Shown one piece after another: positions 47,430 to 59,299 of a stretch of DNA of 64,000 bases (position 1 is the first letter of the stretch; the number at the start of each line of letters is the position of its first letter). Both the position numbers and the translations under genes were made by a program. Location of the stretch: the NCBI GenBank assembly GCA_023014365.1, contig JAEBUN010000025.1, positions 124,001-188,000 on the forward strand. Reading direction: 5' to 3'. The notes under the pieces are model-generated. The model ran no database searches and was not told the DNA's origin. It was given only the letters and a program-made list of their open reading frames with translations. Origin of the DNA: Lepiota brunneoincarnata. Taxonomy: Eukaryota; Basidiomycota; Agaricomycetes; Agaricales; Agaricaceae.

Positions 47430-50400
47430 CTATACATTAGGAGACGATTCCTTGAGTCTCCGGATTTCCGCAAGAACACACAAATCCATATTTTCAAGCT
47501 CTGAATCCTGGCATCGCCGGTGAAGCAGGAGCGCTTGATCCAAGCATTGTTCAGCCTGATGCAGCTGATGCTTTTGCAGATACACCACTCCAAGCATACG
47601 GAAATTATCGGCCTCACCGAGTACGTCATGAGCCTGGCTGTGAAGCTTGATAGCCGAGTTGTAAGACGACTCTGCTTCATCTAGCTTGTCCCACCGCAGA
47701 TACACTTCCCCCAGAAGCGCGGCATCAATGCCCTCACCCCGCACATCCTGTGCCCGACGATGAAGCATAAAAGCCGTCTTGAAATATGACTCCGCTTTCT
47801 CTAGTATATCCCTTCCCAAATAAACGCTTCCCAACTTCCGGACATCATTGGCCTCACCGAGCGCATCATTGGCCCGGCGGTGCAACTCTCTAGCGAGTTC
47901 GAAGGACGACTCTGCCTCAGCTAGCTTTCCTCGCAACATATGCACAGTTCCCAGCATCTGCGTATCACCCGCCTCCCCAAGTACGGAATGCGACTGGCGA
48001 TGAAGCTCGGCGGCCGCCTCGAAAGATGACTCTGCTTCGTCCAGCTTGCCCTGTCCCAAATACACATTCCCCAGATACGCGATATCGTTGGCCTCGCCGA
48101 GCTTATCGTGCGCCTGGCAATGAAGCTCGATAGCCTTTTTGAAAGTCACCTCCGCTTCACTTAGTTTGTAGCGCTGCAAATAGGCCTGTCCCAATATGTG
48201 GAGATCATTGGCCTCATCGAGCACGGCGTGTACCTGATGATGGAGCCTGACAGCCTCCTTGAAAGTAGACTCTGCTTCATCTAGCTTGTTCCGTCGTAAA
48301 AAGACTTGTCCCAGCATTTGGACGTCGCTAGCCTCGCCGAGTACATTATGCACCTGACGGTGGAGTGCGATAGCTGCGTTGAAGGACGCCGCTGCTTCGT
48401 CAATCTTGTAGCGTCGCAAATACACTTCTCCCAGCATATGGACACCATTGGCCTCACCGACCACATCATGCAACTGACGGTGAAGTTCAATGGCCGTGCT
48501 GAAAGACAACCTCGCTTCGTCTAGCTTGTAGCGTCGCAAGTACACTTCTCCCAGCATATGGACGTCGCTGGCCTCGCCGAGCACAGAATGGGCCCGACGG
48601 TGAAGCTGGATGGCCTTGTTGAAAGATAACTCCGCATCGGCTAGTTTGGAACATCGCATGTAAACTCGCCCCAGCATTTGGACAGCATTGGCTTCACCGG
48701 GCACACTATGCGCGCGGCAATGAAGCCCGATGGCCTTGTTGAAAGACGACTCGGCTTCACTTAACTTGTCCCGTCGCAAATATACTTCTCCAAGCCAGTG
48801 GATATCGTGTGCCCCACCAAGCACACCATGTGACTCGCGATGGAGTTCTATAGCCTTGTTGGAGGACGACTCCGCTTCATCTAGCTTGTTCCGCCTGAAA
48901 TAGACTTGTCCCAGCAGCTGGATAGCGTTAGCTTCGCTGAGGACGGAATGCGTCTCGCGATGGAGTTCGATAGCCATCCTGAAAGCCGACTCTGCTTCAT
49001 CTAGCTTGTTCCGTTGCAAGTAAACATCTCCCAGCATCTGGACATCGGTAGCCTCGCCGAGCACATCATGTACTTGGCGGTGAAGTTCGATGGCTGTGTT
49101 AAACGACCCTTCTGCGTCGTCTAGCTCGTGGCGTCGCAAATACACCTGACCCAACATGTTCATATCATTGGCCTCACTGAGCAGATCGTTGATCTGCCTA
49201 TGAAGCCTGATAGCCTGCTTGAAAGTCCACTCTGCCTCGTCGAGCTTGTCCCTTCGCAAATAGACCTGTCCCAACATACGGACATCGTTAGCTTCACCGA
49301 GCACATAATCCACCTGCCGATGAAGCCCGATAGCCCTCTTGAAAGACGACTCGGCTTCCTCCAGCTTGTACCCCCGCATATACACAAATGACAACATGGA
49401 AAGGCACTGGGCGTGCAAACTGACTGATCCAGTGGTGTTACGAGTTGCCAAATCCATGATCTCCTCAGTGGGATTGCCGGTGTAGACGCACCAGTCAGTG
49501 TAGCGGATAGATGCGGTGACGATTTTTTCGTCGGCTCTATTTTCGTTTAGTGCCTTGGAGAAAACTGTGTGGATATTGGGAAGTTCCGAGGGGACGATGG
49601 CGTGACCTGCAGCACTCGTAACATCTGGGAGGTCGTTCATCATCTTGATGTAAAAGTCGACCAAACAACTTTCGAGGGTGTTTGCCTCCCCCAGCTTCGT
49701 ACGGCAAAACTCCCGGACTGGCTCAAGCATCCGAAGTCTGGGGTTCATCCGGCCAGCTTCATCAATATAAACAAGCGAAGCCCTTCGCAATATCAGCAAT
49801 ATCTCTCGAAGGCGGACATTGCTGGGCAAACAGCTTTGCAAATCGTTGATGGCCTCCTCTCCATACGGGAACCCGTCCGGAAGGCTCGATAACATAACGA
49901 GTACAAGTATTGCATTAGGATCTTCCCGCATGCGGCGGCTATATACCGAAAGGTGAATGGAGGCATCGAGCCTAGATAAGCGATAGTCGTTGCCTATACC
50001 TATAGCACTCGTCCGGACGCGTTCCCACGAAGCCAACAGGGATTAGGAAGTCTCTAATCCCTGTCGCAATTGAGCACCAATGAGCTTAATGGCTAGAGGT
50101 ATTCCATCAACGGCATCCAATAGGTTTACGATAAACTCGTCCACTGGCCCACAGGTCGTTTCGAATTTCAACTTGGAATCGGTTCGGCTTAGTTTCTCCA
50201 GAGGCTGGAGTAATGGCCGCGGCCATGAAACTCTGGATGGTCGTTCGGTACCTCGCATGGTGACAATGAGAGCGAGTCGAGGTAGGAGGTCGAGCCGAGA
50301 TAGGAAGCCTTCCATGTCCGGTCGGATGGCGCTATCCTCCCAAATGGTCTCCAAATTGTCCAAGCATAGGATGCTGTTCCCAAAAAATGAGGAAAGTACG

Positions 50401-50470
50401 ACGTCCACAAGACCCTCATCGCGTTCGACAGGTGGAACACGTAAAACATTGGCGGTTTCGTGAATATGCA
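47430..50470 (-). pseudogene. NLR-like (NB-ARC/TPR) gene, 5'-truncated with in-frame stop
   Basis: Reading on the minus strand, similarity to the intact NLR starts within NB-ARC at ETANVLRVPP (about 50463). Walker A and the whole N-terminal bundle are therefore missing. Walker B (SILCLDN), the IVTMRG motif and GIPLAIKL remain. An in-frame TAA at 50043-50045 falls where the paralogue has a lysine codon, in an ungapped alignment, so it is a true nonsense codon and not an intron. Beyond it the frame is open for 868 more codons. These end in 15 diverged 40-residue TPR units (49301-47502) and a 23-residue tail. The TPR units differ at many codons, unlike the homogenised array of the neighbour. It abuts the permease fragment at about 50464. 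A truncated protein initiated at 50036 cannot be excluded. Confidence 0.85.
47502..49301 (-). repeat. Fifteen diverged 120-bp TPR-coding units
   Basis: The 40-residue period is kept exactly over 15 units, each with an LG.VYLRR..LDEAE..F..AI.LHRQ-type pattern, but both sequence and codon use vary between units. A preceding degenerate unit (SFVYMRGYKLEEAESSF) is also present. Confidence 0.9.
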
Positions 50471-51963
50471 AATGGCTTCAAGGGATTATGTGCGGTCTTT
50501 GTCACTGGTTCGTAGTATGTTACATGGACGCGGTAGAGGGTCATTAACGCCTGGCCCCTAGCTGCTTTCTCCTTTGGTTCGTTTGTCTAATTGAAATGGA
50601 CGAAATGTTGTCTAACATCCTTACCCAGCTGGAACTGAGCTCGTGGGCTTCGCCGCCTCTGAGACCCCTAATCCCCGTGAGACAATGCCCGGTGCCGTCA
50701 AGGGCACTTTCTGGCGTATTGTAAATGACCCACTTTACGGTGTTAACACAGGTCACTAATCTTATCTGTCAGACTGTCATCTATGTTACTTCTCTTACTA
50801 TCATTGGACTCTTGGTCCCCTACGACGAACCTCGCCTGGTAACGGGCAGTGGTGCTTGTAAGAAGAATCTTGTTTTAGCCGGCTTTCTGCATTTCACATT
50901 GACACTAGGTGCTTCTCCTTTCGTCATTGCGCTTGATCGTGCGGGCATCAAGGGCTTAAACCGTGAGTCTATACCTCAAATATAACTGTGTTGCACTGAA
51001 CCTTTCTGCGTTAGATTTTGTCAATGTAACCATCTGCATCTCAGTGCTCTCAATCGGCCTCTCTTGCGTCTACGCTGGTTCCCGTACCTTGACTGCTCTT
51101 GCTGAGACAGGCTATGCCCCAAGAATCTTCGCCTATGTTGACAAGTCTTCTCGACCTCTCTGGTCTGTCATTGCCATCATGGCTTTCGCACCTCTTGCCT
51201 ATATCAACGTGCGTGCGGAAGGCGACATCGTTTGTAGGTAGCTTTCGTTTCTAAAATGATTTATCGCTGATAAAAGGCAATAGTTAACTGGCTCCTTGCC
51301 CTCTCTGGTCTTTCCACACTCTTCTCCTGGCTCGCAATATGCTTATGCCAGTAAGTTCTCAATATGAATATCTATAACCACGTCAACATACGCACTGTCC
51401 TAGCATCCGTTTCCGGAGGGCTTGGAAGGTCCAAGGACACTCCGTCAAGGAATTGCCCTTCCAGGCTCTTGGTGGTGTCTACGGTTCATGGTTTGGTGTT
51501 ATCCTTACCATCCTGGTGTTTATTGCCCAGTTCTACATCGTGGGTCATTTCTCGTGCTATCTGAAGTGACAATAATTAGGGCAAACCGGGGTATCTGGCC
51601 GATTGGTGGCATGCCAGACACCTCTGCTGGGGTTGCTGAATCATTCTTCCGTACGCTTACTCTTGCTATGTCGTATGATCCTAGATGCTGATAATGTGAC
51701 TAACAGTGGCCTACCTCGGCTTCTTTGTCATGATGCTCTTTTACGCCATTGGAATAATCTGGAAACGCACCCTCCCTCAACGCGCTCATAAAATTAATCT
51801 CGATTCGGGTCGCAAAAGTTGGCTTACTGTTGAAGAAATGCGTGAGGTATGTGGCTGGTGTATTTGTTGGGATGTTTATTTACTTGTTGCTCCCTAGTGG
51901 CGCGCCGGGCACAGGGGTGCGCCTATCTGGCTCCGTATCTACAGGATGTTATTTACGAATTAA
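50464..51963 (+). pseudogene. Amino-acid permease (APC/YAT family), 3' portion only
   Basis: Exons read from YANGFKGLCAVFVT (about 50464-50507) through GTELVGFAASETPNPRETMP (50629-50720), VTSLTIIGLLVPYDEPRL and GIKGLN (50773-50962), SVLSIGLSCVYAGSRTL...PLWSV (51015-51233), 51284-51350, 51404 onward (HIRFRRAWK), about 51580-51650, 51707-51846 and 51898-51963. The product ends in LRIYRMLFTN. These are conserved landmarks of fungal amino-acid permeases of the plasma membrane, from about transmembrane segment 6 to the C-terminus. Introns are 50-56 bp where clear. The first donor (GTTCGT) and the splice near 51550 are irregular. The N-terminal half is absent from the window, because the sequence switches to the NLR relic at about 50464. 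Confidence 0.85.
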
Positions 51964-52029
51964 ATTCCTATAATATTATATCTCGGGGATATGGTTGCAA
52001 CCTTATTAAGTGTGGTGGTCCGATGACAC

Positions 52030-52526
52030 GGTGTGAATATAGGCAGGGTGGGGAGGAACACAGCATATAAACTTACGGTACCAAGAGCGTCTGTAAATAG
52101 AATTGATGCCCAATTGCTGCCCAAGTGCTCCAACGGTTCCATCGGGTATGCGGCTACCATCGACTGAAGCTGTAGCGTTTCTTGTCACAACAAAGAGCAT
52201 GAATGGGACAAGGGCAGCAATGAGTCCGAGTGTGCAGAAAGTGAGGAGATCAGTTTGTAAGATAAGAATGCTACGCCAGGGGGTGGAGGATGGAACGGAA
52301 GCAAAGGGAAATGAGACTGAGTGTCGTGACAAGGATGATAAAGGAAAGAGCTGTAATACCTCTTCCAGATTGTGTAACGTCTGTAATATATATGCGCGAT
52401 GTTGGGTGAGCATGACGGCCTAGAGGATGTCATCATACCGTTCATATTGACTTGAGCAGCAGAGATTTGGAACATGGTGGAGGTGATGTGGCTGCATTCC
52501 AGCAGATTTGTCATGAATAAAAGCAA
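52030..52526 (-). pseudogene. Tetraspan membrane protein relic (block B)
   Basis: Exon 2 (52380-52077) has one extra base relative to the block A copy (in the stretch after CFR), giving an early TAG. Exon 3 is missing, because the block boundary lies in the preceding intron. The FRISAAQVNMNG-equivalent end of exon 1 is present near 52440. Confidence 0.65.
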
Positions 52527-52609
52527 TTAGCAAAAGGTGGCATGAAAATGAGGAAATAGGAGCTTACCAAAATCACATGAAAAACTAAAGTAGAAACATC
52601 CAAATTAAC

Positions 52610-53990
52610 GTGCATTTGGTCAACCTCTTCCTTACGGAAAAGGTCTTGAGCCCGAGCCCCACGGCAAGGGAGCACGAGGGCTGGAGAGAACCTTGCTTGG
52701 GGAAAGAACACGTACTTGGTCTTTTCTACCTACAATCTTTTTCAAACTGTCAGGGCAGTCCTTTCTCTGATCAACAAGTAATCCCTATTCCGGCCACATA
52801 CCTGCTTTCGGGCCGTTGAAACGAAATACTGACCGTGTGTTTTACTTACATTTAGTTCAAGTCTGAGAAGTGAAGACCAAGGAGACAACAGTAAGGAGGA
52901 TATCGCAGGCAGTAGACAGATGAATAATCCAATGTCCGGGAACGCATTAAGTCCCCAAGTCTTTCAGGGTCACACATCGCAGACAGAATTAGTCGTCGTC
53001 ACCTCCAGAGATAGGCAAGTACTCGCAAGAAGAGCCCCAAGCACCAACAGCATTCACGATGACACAAGGACCATTGGGGGTCAGCTTGAGGAAGGAGTAA
53101 CATAGGTATGAAAATGCTATAGTGGTGGGAGAGCGGGGAGAGGGAGAGAGCAGCGAGGATGGCACAGCGCAGATGGTTCAGTCGTCTGGCTGTCATCCTA
53201 TGGTTATTGACATTAACGGTTTCCCACAGCCGAAGCTTGTTGAGTAACAAAGAGAGAGAATCGCGTGGGCCTGTGGTCGTTGCGTAGAAGTCGTCTGCAT
53301 GGGTATAGTGATGATCTTCAGTGAGGGTACATTTGATGGTATGGCGGCATACTCACCATCAAGACAATGTGGGGTGCCGGTAGGAGAGTCGCGATGACTC
53401 AATCTACCACTGGCGCCCCGTGGGGTGGTGGTGGATGTTGGTGTTGGCTGGGGAGAGGGAGGCGAGCGAGGACGAGCTGTCTGGGGGATTACCAAAATTC
53501 TTTGGGGGTTGTATATGCCCAAGCCGGTTATGTTACCGCTTGCTTACCCTTACAATCCGTCCAAAGAAAGCAAAGGCCAACACGATGGTGGAACTACCCA
53601 AATCACAAATCAAAATGCGATGTGTAACACTCAGGGCAGGGGAACGGCGCTTATGACACTCCATCTTCGGTTGCCATTTCCGCCAAGTGCTCTCCGGTGT
53701 TCAAATATCTACTCTAGCCCCCTTGCCCTCCCCTCCCATGCCATCCAAGGTATATCTCTGTGCTCCCCCCATGGGCGATGGCCTATATGTCGGTTGTCTG
53801 AATGAAGCATTGTCCCGGAAAGGCTGCTGGGCTATGGCGCTTTGTCGGACCCACATTTGTAAACGTTAGTCGACGATGCACAGTGTTTACGTTTGCGTGA
53901 CAATGGACGCCCATTGTTACCTTTGCGTATCGAGGCGCGATACTCCTCCCAGCACCTTCATTCACGCGACTCATTAGTCCTCTGGTAGTA
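52610..53990. repeat. Module M4 in block B
   Basis: Partner of 29730-31080, with the ~105-bp segment at 52612-52720. No intact gene. Confidence 0.5.
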
Positions 53991-53999
53991 ACCAAATCT

Positions 54000-55229
54000 C
54001 CTGCCCAGGGAGAAGACTGGGAAATTGAAAATGCCATAGCATCTTGAACTCAACCTCCTCTTTTTCGCACGCTCTGCAGAATTGTCCAAGATCTTTTTTT
54101 TTTGTGTTTTTGACTCCCGAACCTGCGTTATTCCGGAACCCGCACAGCATGCTACCTGGAGAGCCTACTCTAAGGACCAAATTCGAAATTCCAGAACTTT
54201 ACCTGCTGTCCGGCGGCTCAAGCCAAATAGAGAACGCGCAGAACTGATTTTGCAATCCAATTAGGAATGGTTTTTCTCAGCTCGATTGTGACTCGAGGTG
54301 CCTTAATGCTTTGTCTTTGCATGTGTGAATGGGTCACAGTAATCCCAAGGCTCATAGCGGCAGCCCCAACGCACTACCGCCGTGAGTCAGATCAAACCCA
54401 AAGATCTGTTCATTCTAGAAAGCTCTTGGAAGGAAATCTAGGCCAAAACTTGTCCGAACGACTAGCCCATGGACGGCGGGGGCAGAGACAATACGCATCC
54501 GAGTGCTTTAAGTCTTACTCATCGTGGTTGTTCTCTTGACCTCTTTGCTCCCTACTACACCAAGGGAAGTGTGGTCGTCCGGGACCGTCCTGCGTGAAAC
54601 ATCGATGGTGTCCTTTTGAGAGGGCAGCGGAATATCACACCGATTGATCTTTTCCTGCCTCTCGCTGACCTTCCTGCTGTGTGTACTGTATCCAAATTTG
54701 GCTGAAATGTTGTTGACTGATGCAATCCGGCGGTGTTTCAGCATCCTAGAAATTAACCCAAAAACCGACAGCACCTAGTCGCTACTTTCCGTTTAGCTAA
54801 TCGAAAATTCCAGCCGAGTTTCCCGGGCGGTGGAAGGTACCTCATGCCCCGATGTAGATCTTCTCCTTTGCCGCGCCGCCATTTATGGACGGTTTCCATT
54901 CAACCTTTTCCGTGATTTTCTTCCCCTTGAACCAGCCGGGATGGCTCTCCGCTGCATATTTCAATTACAACCAGGGTCCATCCTTCCTCAGATTCACTGG
55001 ACGTACAGGAAGGGAGGACGGGTGGGACCAGCCAGAGCTAACATCAACTGGATATGTTTTGTTGTCATTTTACGAGGTGGGGTATGAAAAGAGGATCTAA
55101 GGCGGGAAGCCCTCGCGACGTTTTGTAAGTAGAGGTTGAGAATACCAGGAACGATGGGACACACTTTCAGGAATAGAAATAGACGTGCTGGCCCATATTT
55201 GAGAAAAACCTGATGAAGGACGAGATATG
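54000..55229 (+). pseudogene. Module M6 in block B, unrecognised relic
   Basis: Same open segments as 31100-32320, with minor changes. No recognisable family and no joinable product. Confidence 0.3.
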
Positions 55230-55233
55230 ATAT

Positions 55234-55927
55234 TGAAGAGCGATTAACCCTTCTAAACACGAAATAAACGCGAGCACGATCGAGTCCAACAATCGTTAGG
55301 CTTCAAGACCGACCAGGAGTGCCCACGGAGTCAAAGCGATGCAAGAACAAGGTGAAACGAATGGTGATCTCGAGAAAATGAGGCAGACAAATATTTTTAG
55401 AAGAGTTAAAGTTCGAGAGTTAATGAGAGCGATTTTAGACGAGCTAGAGTGCAAATGATGGACAGTAAATTGACTGGTCTTTAACTACAGGTTGTACAGG
55501 CCTTAAATACGAAATTTTATGGATTTTTGATGAATATTTCGGAGCAGGAAGAAGATAAAAGAAGCAATCTCAAAAGCAAAAGTAAGGTACAGTAAAACAA
55601 CCTAAAACAAACACGAAACAGGGGTTAAATATATAGAGAATACAAGTACATTACCATGACAGTGTGCAAGATGTAGAGAGGGATAAGAGAAGGAAATAGA
55701 TTCATGGTACAACGAGACGAGACAGGAATGAAGAATTAAACATAATTTTCAAAACTAGAAGGCTGAAAAGAGGGGGGAATGGAGACAATAGATACTTAGT
55801 CCAAGATACGGATGGGTAGCTCGACAACAGGCACTCCAAACGTCGTTAGCGATCCGGTTAATTAGGATCACAAGAGATTGATGAGAGGTTGCCGTTTTCA
55901 TGGGCAACCGAACTCACAATCTCTACA
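55234..55927 (-). mobile_element. Candidate solo LTR (694 bp)
   Basis: Flanked by ATAT at 55230-55233 and 55928-55931. Block A has the unoccupied site with a single ATAT (32343-32346). Read on the minus strand, the element starts TGTAGAGATTG and ends CTCTTCA (TG...CA). Just inside the TGTAGAG end is a long hairpin: AGAGATTG (55873-55880) with CAATCTCT (55917-55924), and inner GGTTGCC with GGCAACC. This is the same architecture as the element at 24466-25192. A TATATA run lies in the middle (about 55630). No internal coding region adjoins it. Confidence 0.65.
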
Positions 55928-55960
55928 ATATGGTCGAGAGTGAGTGAATGTCTCTCTCTC

Positions 55961-56140
55961 GTTCTGATCCTTCGAAACTCGAAACGGAGAGGGGGAAAGT
56001 GGATGACCCAAGAACACTCTTGGGGTGTTTGGAACTAGGGGGAGCAACGGTTAGCGACCATATACATGATTCACCCTTCGTAAGAGCGTCTGGAGCTCGC
56101 TGATCATATCCTCAAATAGTACGTATTATGTTGATTTTGG
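55961..56140. other. ~180-bp segment present only in block B
   Basis: Block A passes from 'tctctctc' straight to 'cacaggtatc', whereas block B carries about 180 bp between the corresponding points. It contains CCAAGAACAC...GTGTTTGG, an imperfect hairpin. It is either an insertion in B or a deletion in A. No target duplication is recognised. Confidence 0.6.
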
Positions 56141-56377
56141 CACGGGTACCTTGAACTTTCGACAAACAGGCGAGGTTGAACACTTGGTCAGTGCTCATTA
56201 CCCACATGTGGTCATTCAGAAGATGCTGAACCGTATGGCCTCCCAATGCCTGATCCCATACGATATACCCATGAAGAGAAGCGCGTGACAACCCAGAAGA
56301 TCAAGAAATACATTCAATTGCATAGGCGAGTGTACTGAAGCTGCCAGTACCACGAATATAAATGCTGGTTAGTACAT

Positions 56378-56841
56378 CTAATCATCTTCCCCTAGAGGAA
56401 ACACCCGAGCAGGCAGAACGGGGTGAATTGGCCGAAGTCGGGTCGAGGACATAGTTGTTAACTCACCCGAGATTGGCTCCGGGTGCGATCGGATACATGG
56501 CAACCACGACATCTGTTCCCTCCGTACCCCCAGGCGTACTGGATCTGTGGAAATCATCTGACATCCACATATCTTAGTGCGAGCATGATAAAGCGAGGAC
56601 AAGGGCTCCGGATGTCCATCTCACGAAGAGGCTTCCAAGGACGCGCCCCGTCGTTGGCGAGCTTGGCGTCATTGAACTCCAATGGGACGGGGAGATTCTT
56701 GGGCGGGTGGGATTGGAGATTTGGAACGATTTTGTTCAACTCTCCTCGAGGTAGCCCTGGCAGTGAGGCATGGGAAGGGAAGGCTGAGGCCGTAGACACC
56801 AACATGAGGGAAAAGGCGATGAAGTTTACGAGGCTGGCCAT
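56378..56841 (-). pseudogene. Heme-thiolate peroxygenase relic (block B)
   Basis: Same internally deleted structure as 32611-33074, with signal peptide and the IRSPCP region. The glycine after the Cys-Pro of the heme-ligand motif is arginine here (PCPR), consistent with decay after duplication. The C-terminal fragment (VFPLGEDD-type end) is retained. Confidence 0.7.
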
Positions 56842-57284
56842 GTTGTGTATTGCTAATGAAAGTGTTTGTAAATGGTGACTCTATGAGAGGCTTGCTGAGT
56901 GCTTTTATATGTTTCAGGGTTGCTGCTGCAGGGAAGGAAGGAACTTACCATTCTACTACCGCTCATCGTAGCATTGGACTGTCCTGACGCGCCACCTGAA
57001 CGCCATGTGCGCTGCAGCCTGCTAACGCGAGACCCAGCACTCAGTCAACTCTTGACTGTAAAAAAACCAGTGTCATTAAGAATAAAGAGCATCCGTCTTC
57101 AGTACGACACGATCAAGTAAGGCTTTTATGGCACAGCACCTTGGCTAATGCGGCAGTTGGACAAGAGCAAGGTGCATGACGGCCCGCGCTAGCAATCAGA
57201 CTTGTACACCACAAACTGCTGCGCTCCGCGTCGTCGCAGGGCCAATCGTCAGCGCCGGAGCGTAGGGCTGGTCCCACCTGAATC

Positions 57285-59270
57285 AAGATAAACCAATGAG
57301 TCACCGCATGGGAGGCATGGCACCAAGCTCAATACAATGGTGACCCACCCGTTCGTGCCTCGGTGGGTGGGGTGGCGGGGAGACTTTCTTTTCTTGGGGT
57401 TCATCTGCAGCAAGAGGAACGTTCAGAAGAGTTTTTGGGTCCCCCGAGTTGTACCTGACTTCGGGCTAGGCTATGGAGCTATCAGTTGACAATGGAGGGG
57501 CAGCACTCGGCATGTAGCTAGGACATACTTCATAAGGTGCATAGGTGCATCGGTAGCGGGATATTTGGACTTTGTGCGGGGGGAGGAGGGGGAGAGGTTG
57601 GGAATCGGGTCAATCATCGGGGGTAGTGGTAGGCCATGGAGTTGTGACTTGTTAGTTGAAGGCGGAGCGGTTCGGCTCGGCGAGTGGCTCGTGCGTACCG
57701 TGCTGGGGTGCATCAGAGGCCAGCTCATTGGGTTCGGGTGGGGAGGGACCAAAAATCGATTGAACCGCCGCGGTGACAGCAGGGCAGGGGGTAAGACTCC
57801 AAGGGCTCCATTGATCCATCAGCTGGCCAGGAAAACCACGCCGGAGCCTTCGATTAGCCGAACAGAATGTGGTGTCCAGATCTTGTCGATTTCTGCGCTG
57901 CTGGACACATTCAAACCGTGGCCAGCAACAGCACCTTGACCATATATAGGCATGATATATCCAACACGAACCCCGGCCAACGGCTGGGAAGGTCCGCTGA
58001 TGGGCCACGCTGCTGCCCTTTTCCTAGGACACCCTCATGAATTACACAGGATGTACGAAATTGGTGCACGCGTCAGGCGCTGGCAGAGTGTGACCTGGAA
58101 AGGTAGGTTAGAGGGGGCACAGTTGAAAGAACGTTGATGGGTTTGGTTGTCTCTACTCTATCTAGAGGCATTCCTAACTCACCTCTAGGGCGTTCAACGG
58201 TCCGTCAGTCATACGAGTTGTGGCCTCCAGTGCCGATTGAGGAGCTTTCCGAGACGACAGAACAGGCAGATCTCTGAGTTCGAGATTGAATGAAATGGGT
58301 CTTGTTTTGGGGTAGCTCTTACGAACCTCGGGATCATCACCTTCGTACCGCTCACACGGGTGCAAATCCATTACAAGTCCCCAAGCTATGGAGCTTTCCC
58401 TGTAGGTGAAGCTCGTTCTTGGGCACCGTCTGCTTCAAAGCAGGCCCTCCAGCTGAGCCACTCAATGTATAGATAGGATTGCGATTTACCTGTTGCGGCC
58501 TTGGAACGAACTCCGCCAGCAGCATGCCACAACCTAAAACGTGACACAAGGCAACAAGGGTCAGCAACAAATCAAAGAAGCGCGAATAATCGCGCATGGA
58601 ACGGAGTAATTGAGTTCAGGATGTCATCATGCATTCAATTTCCCTCGGCTCCCGCCGTTGTCCAAAACAGAAATTTTCGAGTCAGAAGTGCCAGTGGACT
58701 GATGGATTTTGCGTCTGTGGGTAGCACTCCGCGCAACGCCGCAATGGTTCTGACCAGGCATCGATATTGTTTAACATTTAACGTCATAGATTATCATTTA
58801 CTAATGTGGGTCCTGCAATGAATCGCAGCCTTGCGACTTCACTGGAGTGGTACTGTGGTAGGTGGTCCTTGGTCGGCCGTCAACTACAGTCATAAGTGTT
58901 CCCTTGCATGAGAGCACTCGAGGAACACAGGAGGTGGAGAAGGACCCCGGCTCTACGATGACGGCTGGGCGGCAGAGCTGTGACCGAAAATGAAGTGATC
59001 TTACCGCCCTAGTTTTGTCCTGAGTATTACATATTCGGCCTGGGCTTCTGATTCGGGCGGTTTGACAGCCTCATGTTGAGCTTTCTTTCTTTGGACTGGT
59101 CGTGAAGACAAAGCAAGCCATGCCCAGTAAATCTAGAAAACCCCAGACGATTCGTCCCCCCCCCCTCCCCGCACATCCCTCCCCATGGCTCCCCTCTCAC
59201 CAGCCATGCCCACCACCTCAACCCTGTTCATCGAACAGCATTCTAAACTGGCTTTCTAAATGCTCTCTAC
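57285..59270. repeat. Module M1, copy 4 (block B)
   Basis: Nearly identical to 33520-35500, including the minus-strand relic at 58174-58597. Confidence 0.6.
58174..58597 (-). pseudogene. Unrecognised two-exon relic, M1 family copy 4
   Basis: Both putative exon segments are unchanged at protein level from block A (34407-34830): the hydrophobic start and the DLHPCERY...DDPEV segment. Same unresolved splice phase. Confidence 0.4.
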
Positions 59271-59299
59271 GGGTCTTTCCCTTCCTGTAGAGCCTCAAG

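Noticed and set aside
50030..50050. The TAA in the second NLR explained as an intron
   Set aside because: The alignment to the paralogue is continuous across the stop, with no extra bases to remove.
50544..50985. Minus-strand frames overlapping the permease
   Set aside because: The plus strand here encodes well-known permease motifs with spliceable introns. The opposite frames are shadows.
55234..55927. Helitron end (hairpin close to a terminus)
   Set aside because: No CTRR end or TC start is present, and a 4-bp target duplication is seen, which fits an LTR better.
55220..55945. Longer (14-16 bp) target duplication implying a LINE-type insertion
   Set aside because: The longer match requires mismatches, whereas the exact ATAT duplication with TG...CA ends explains both borders.
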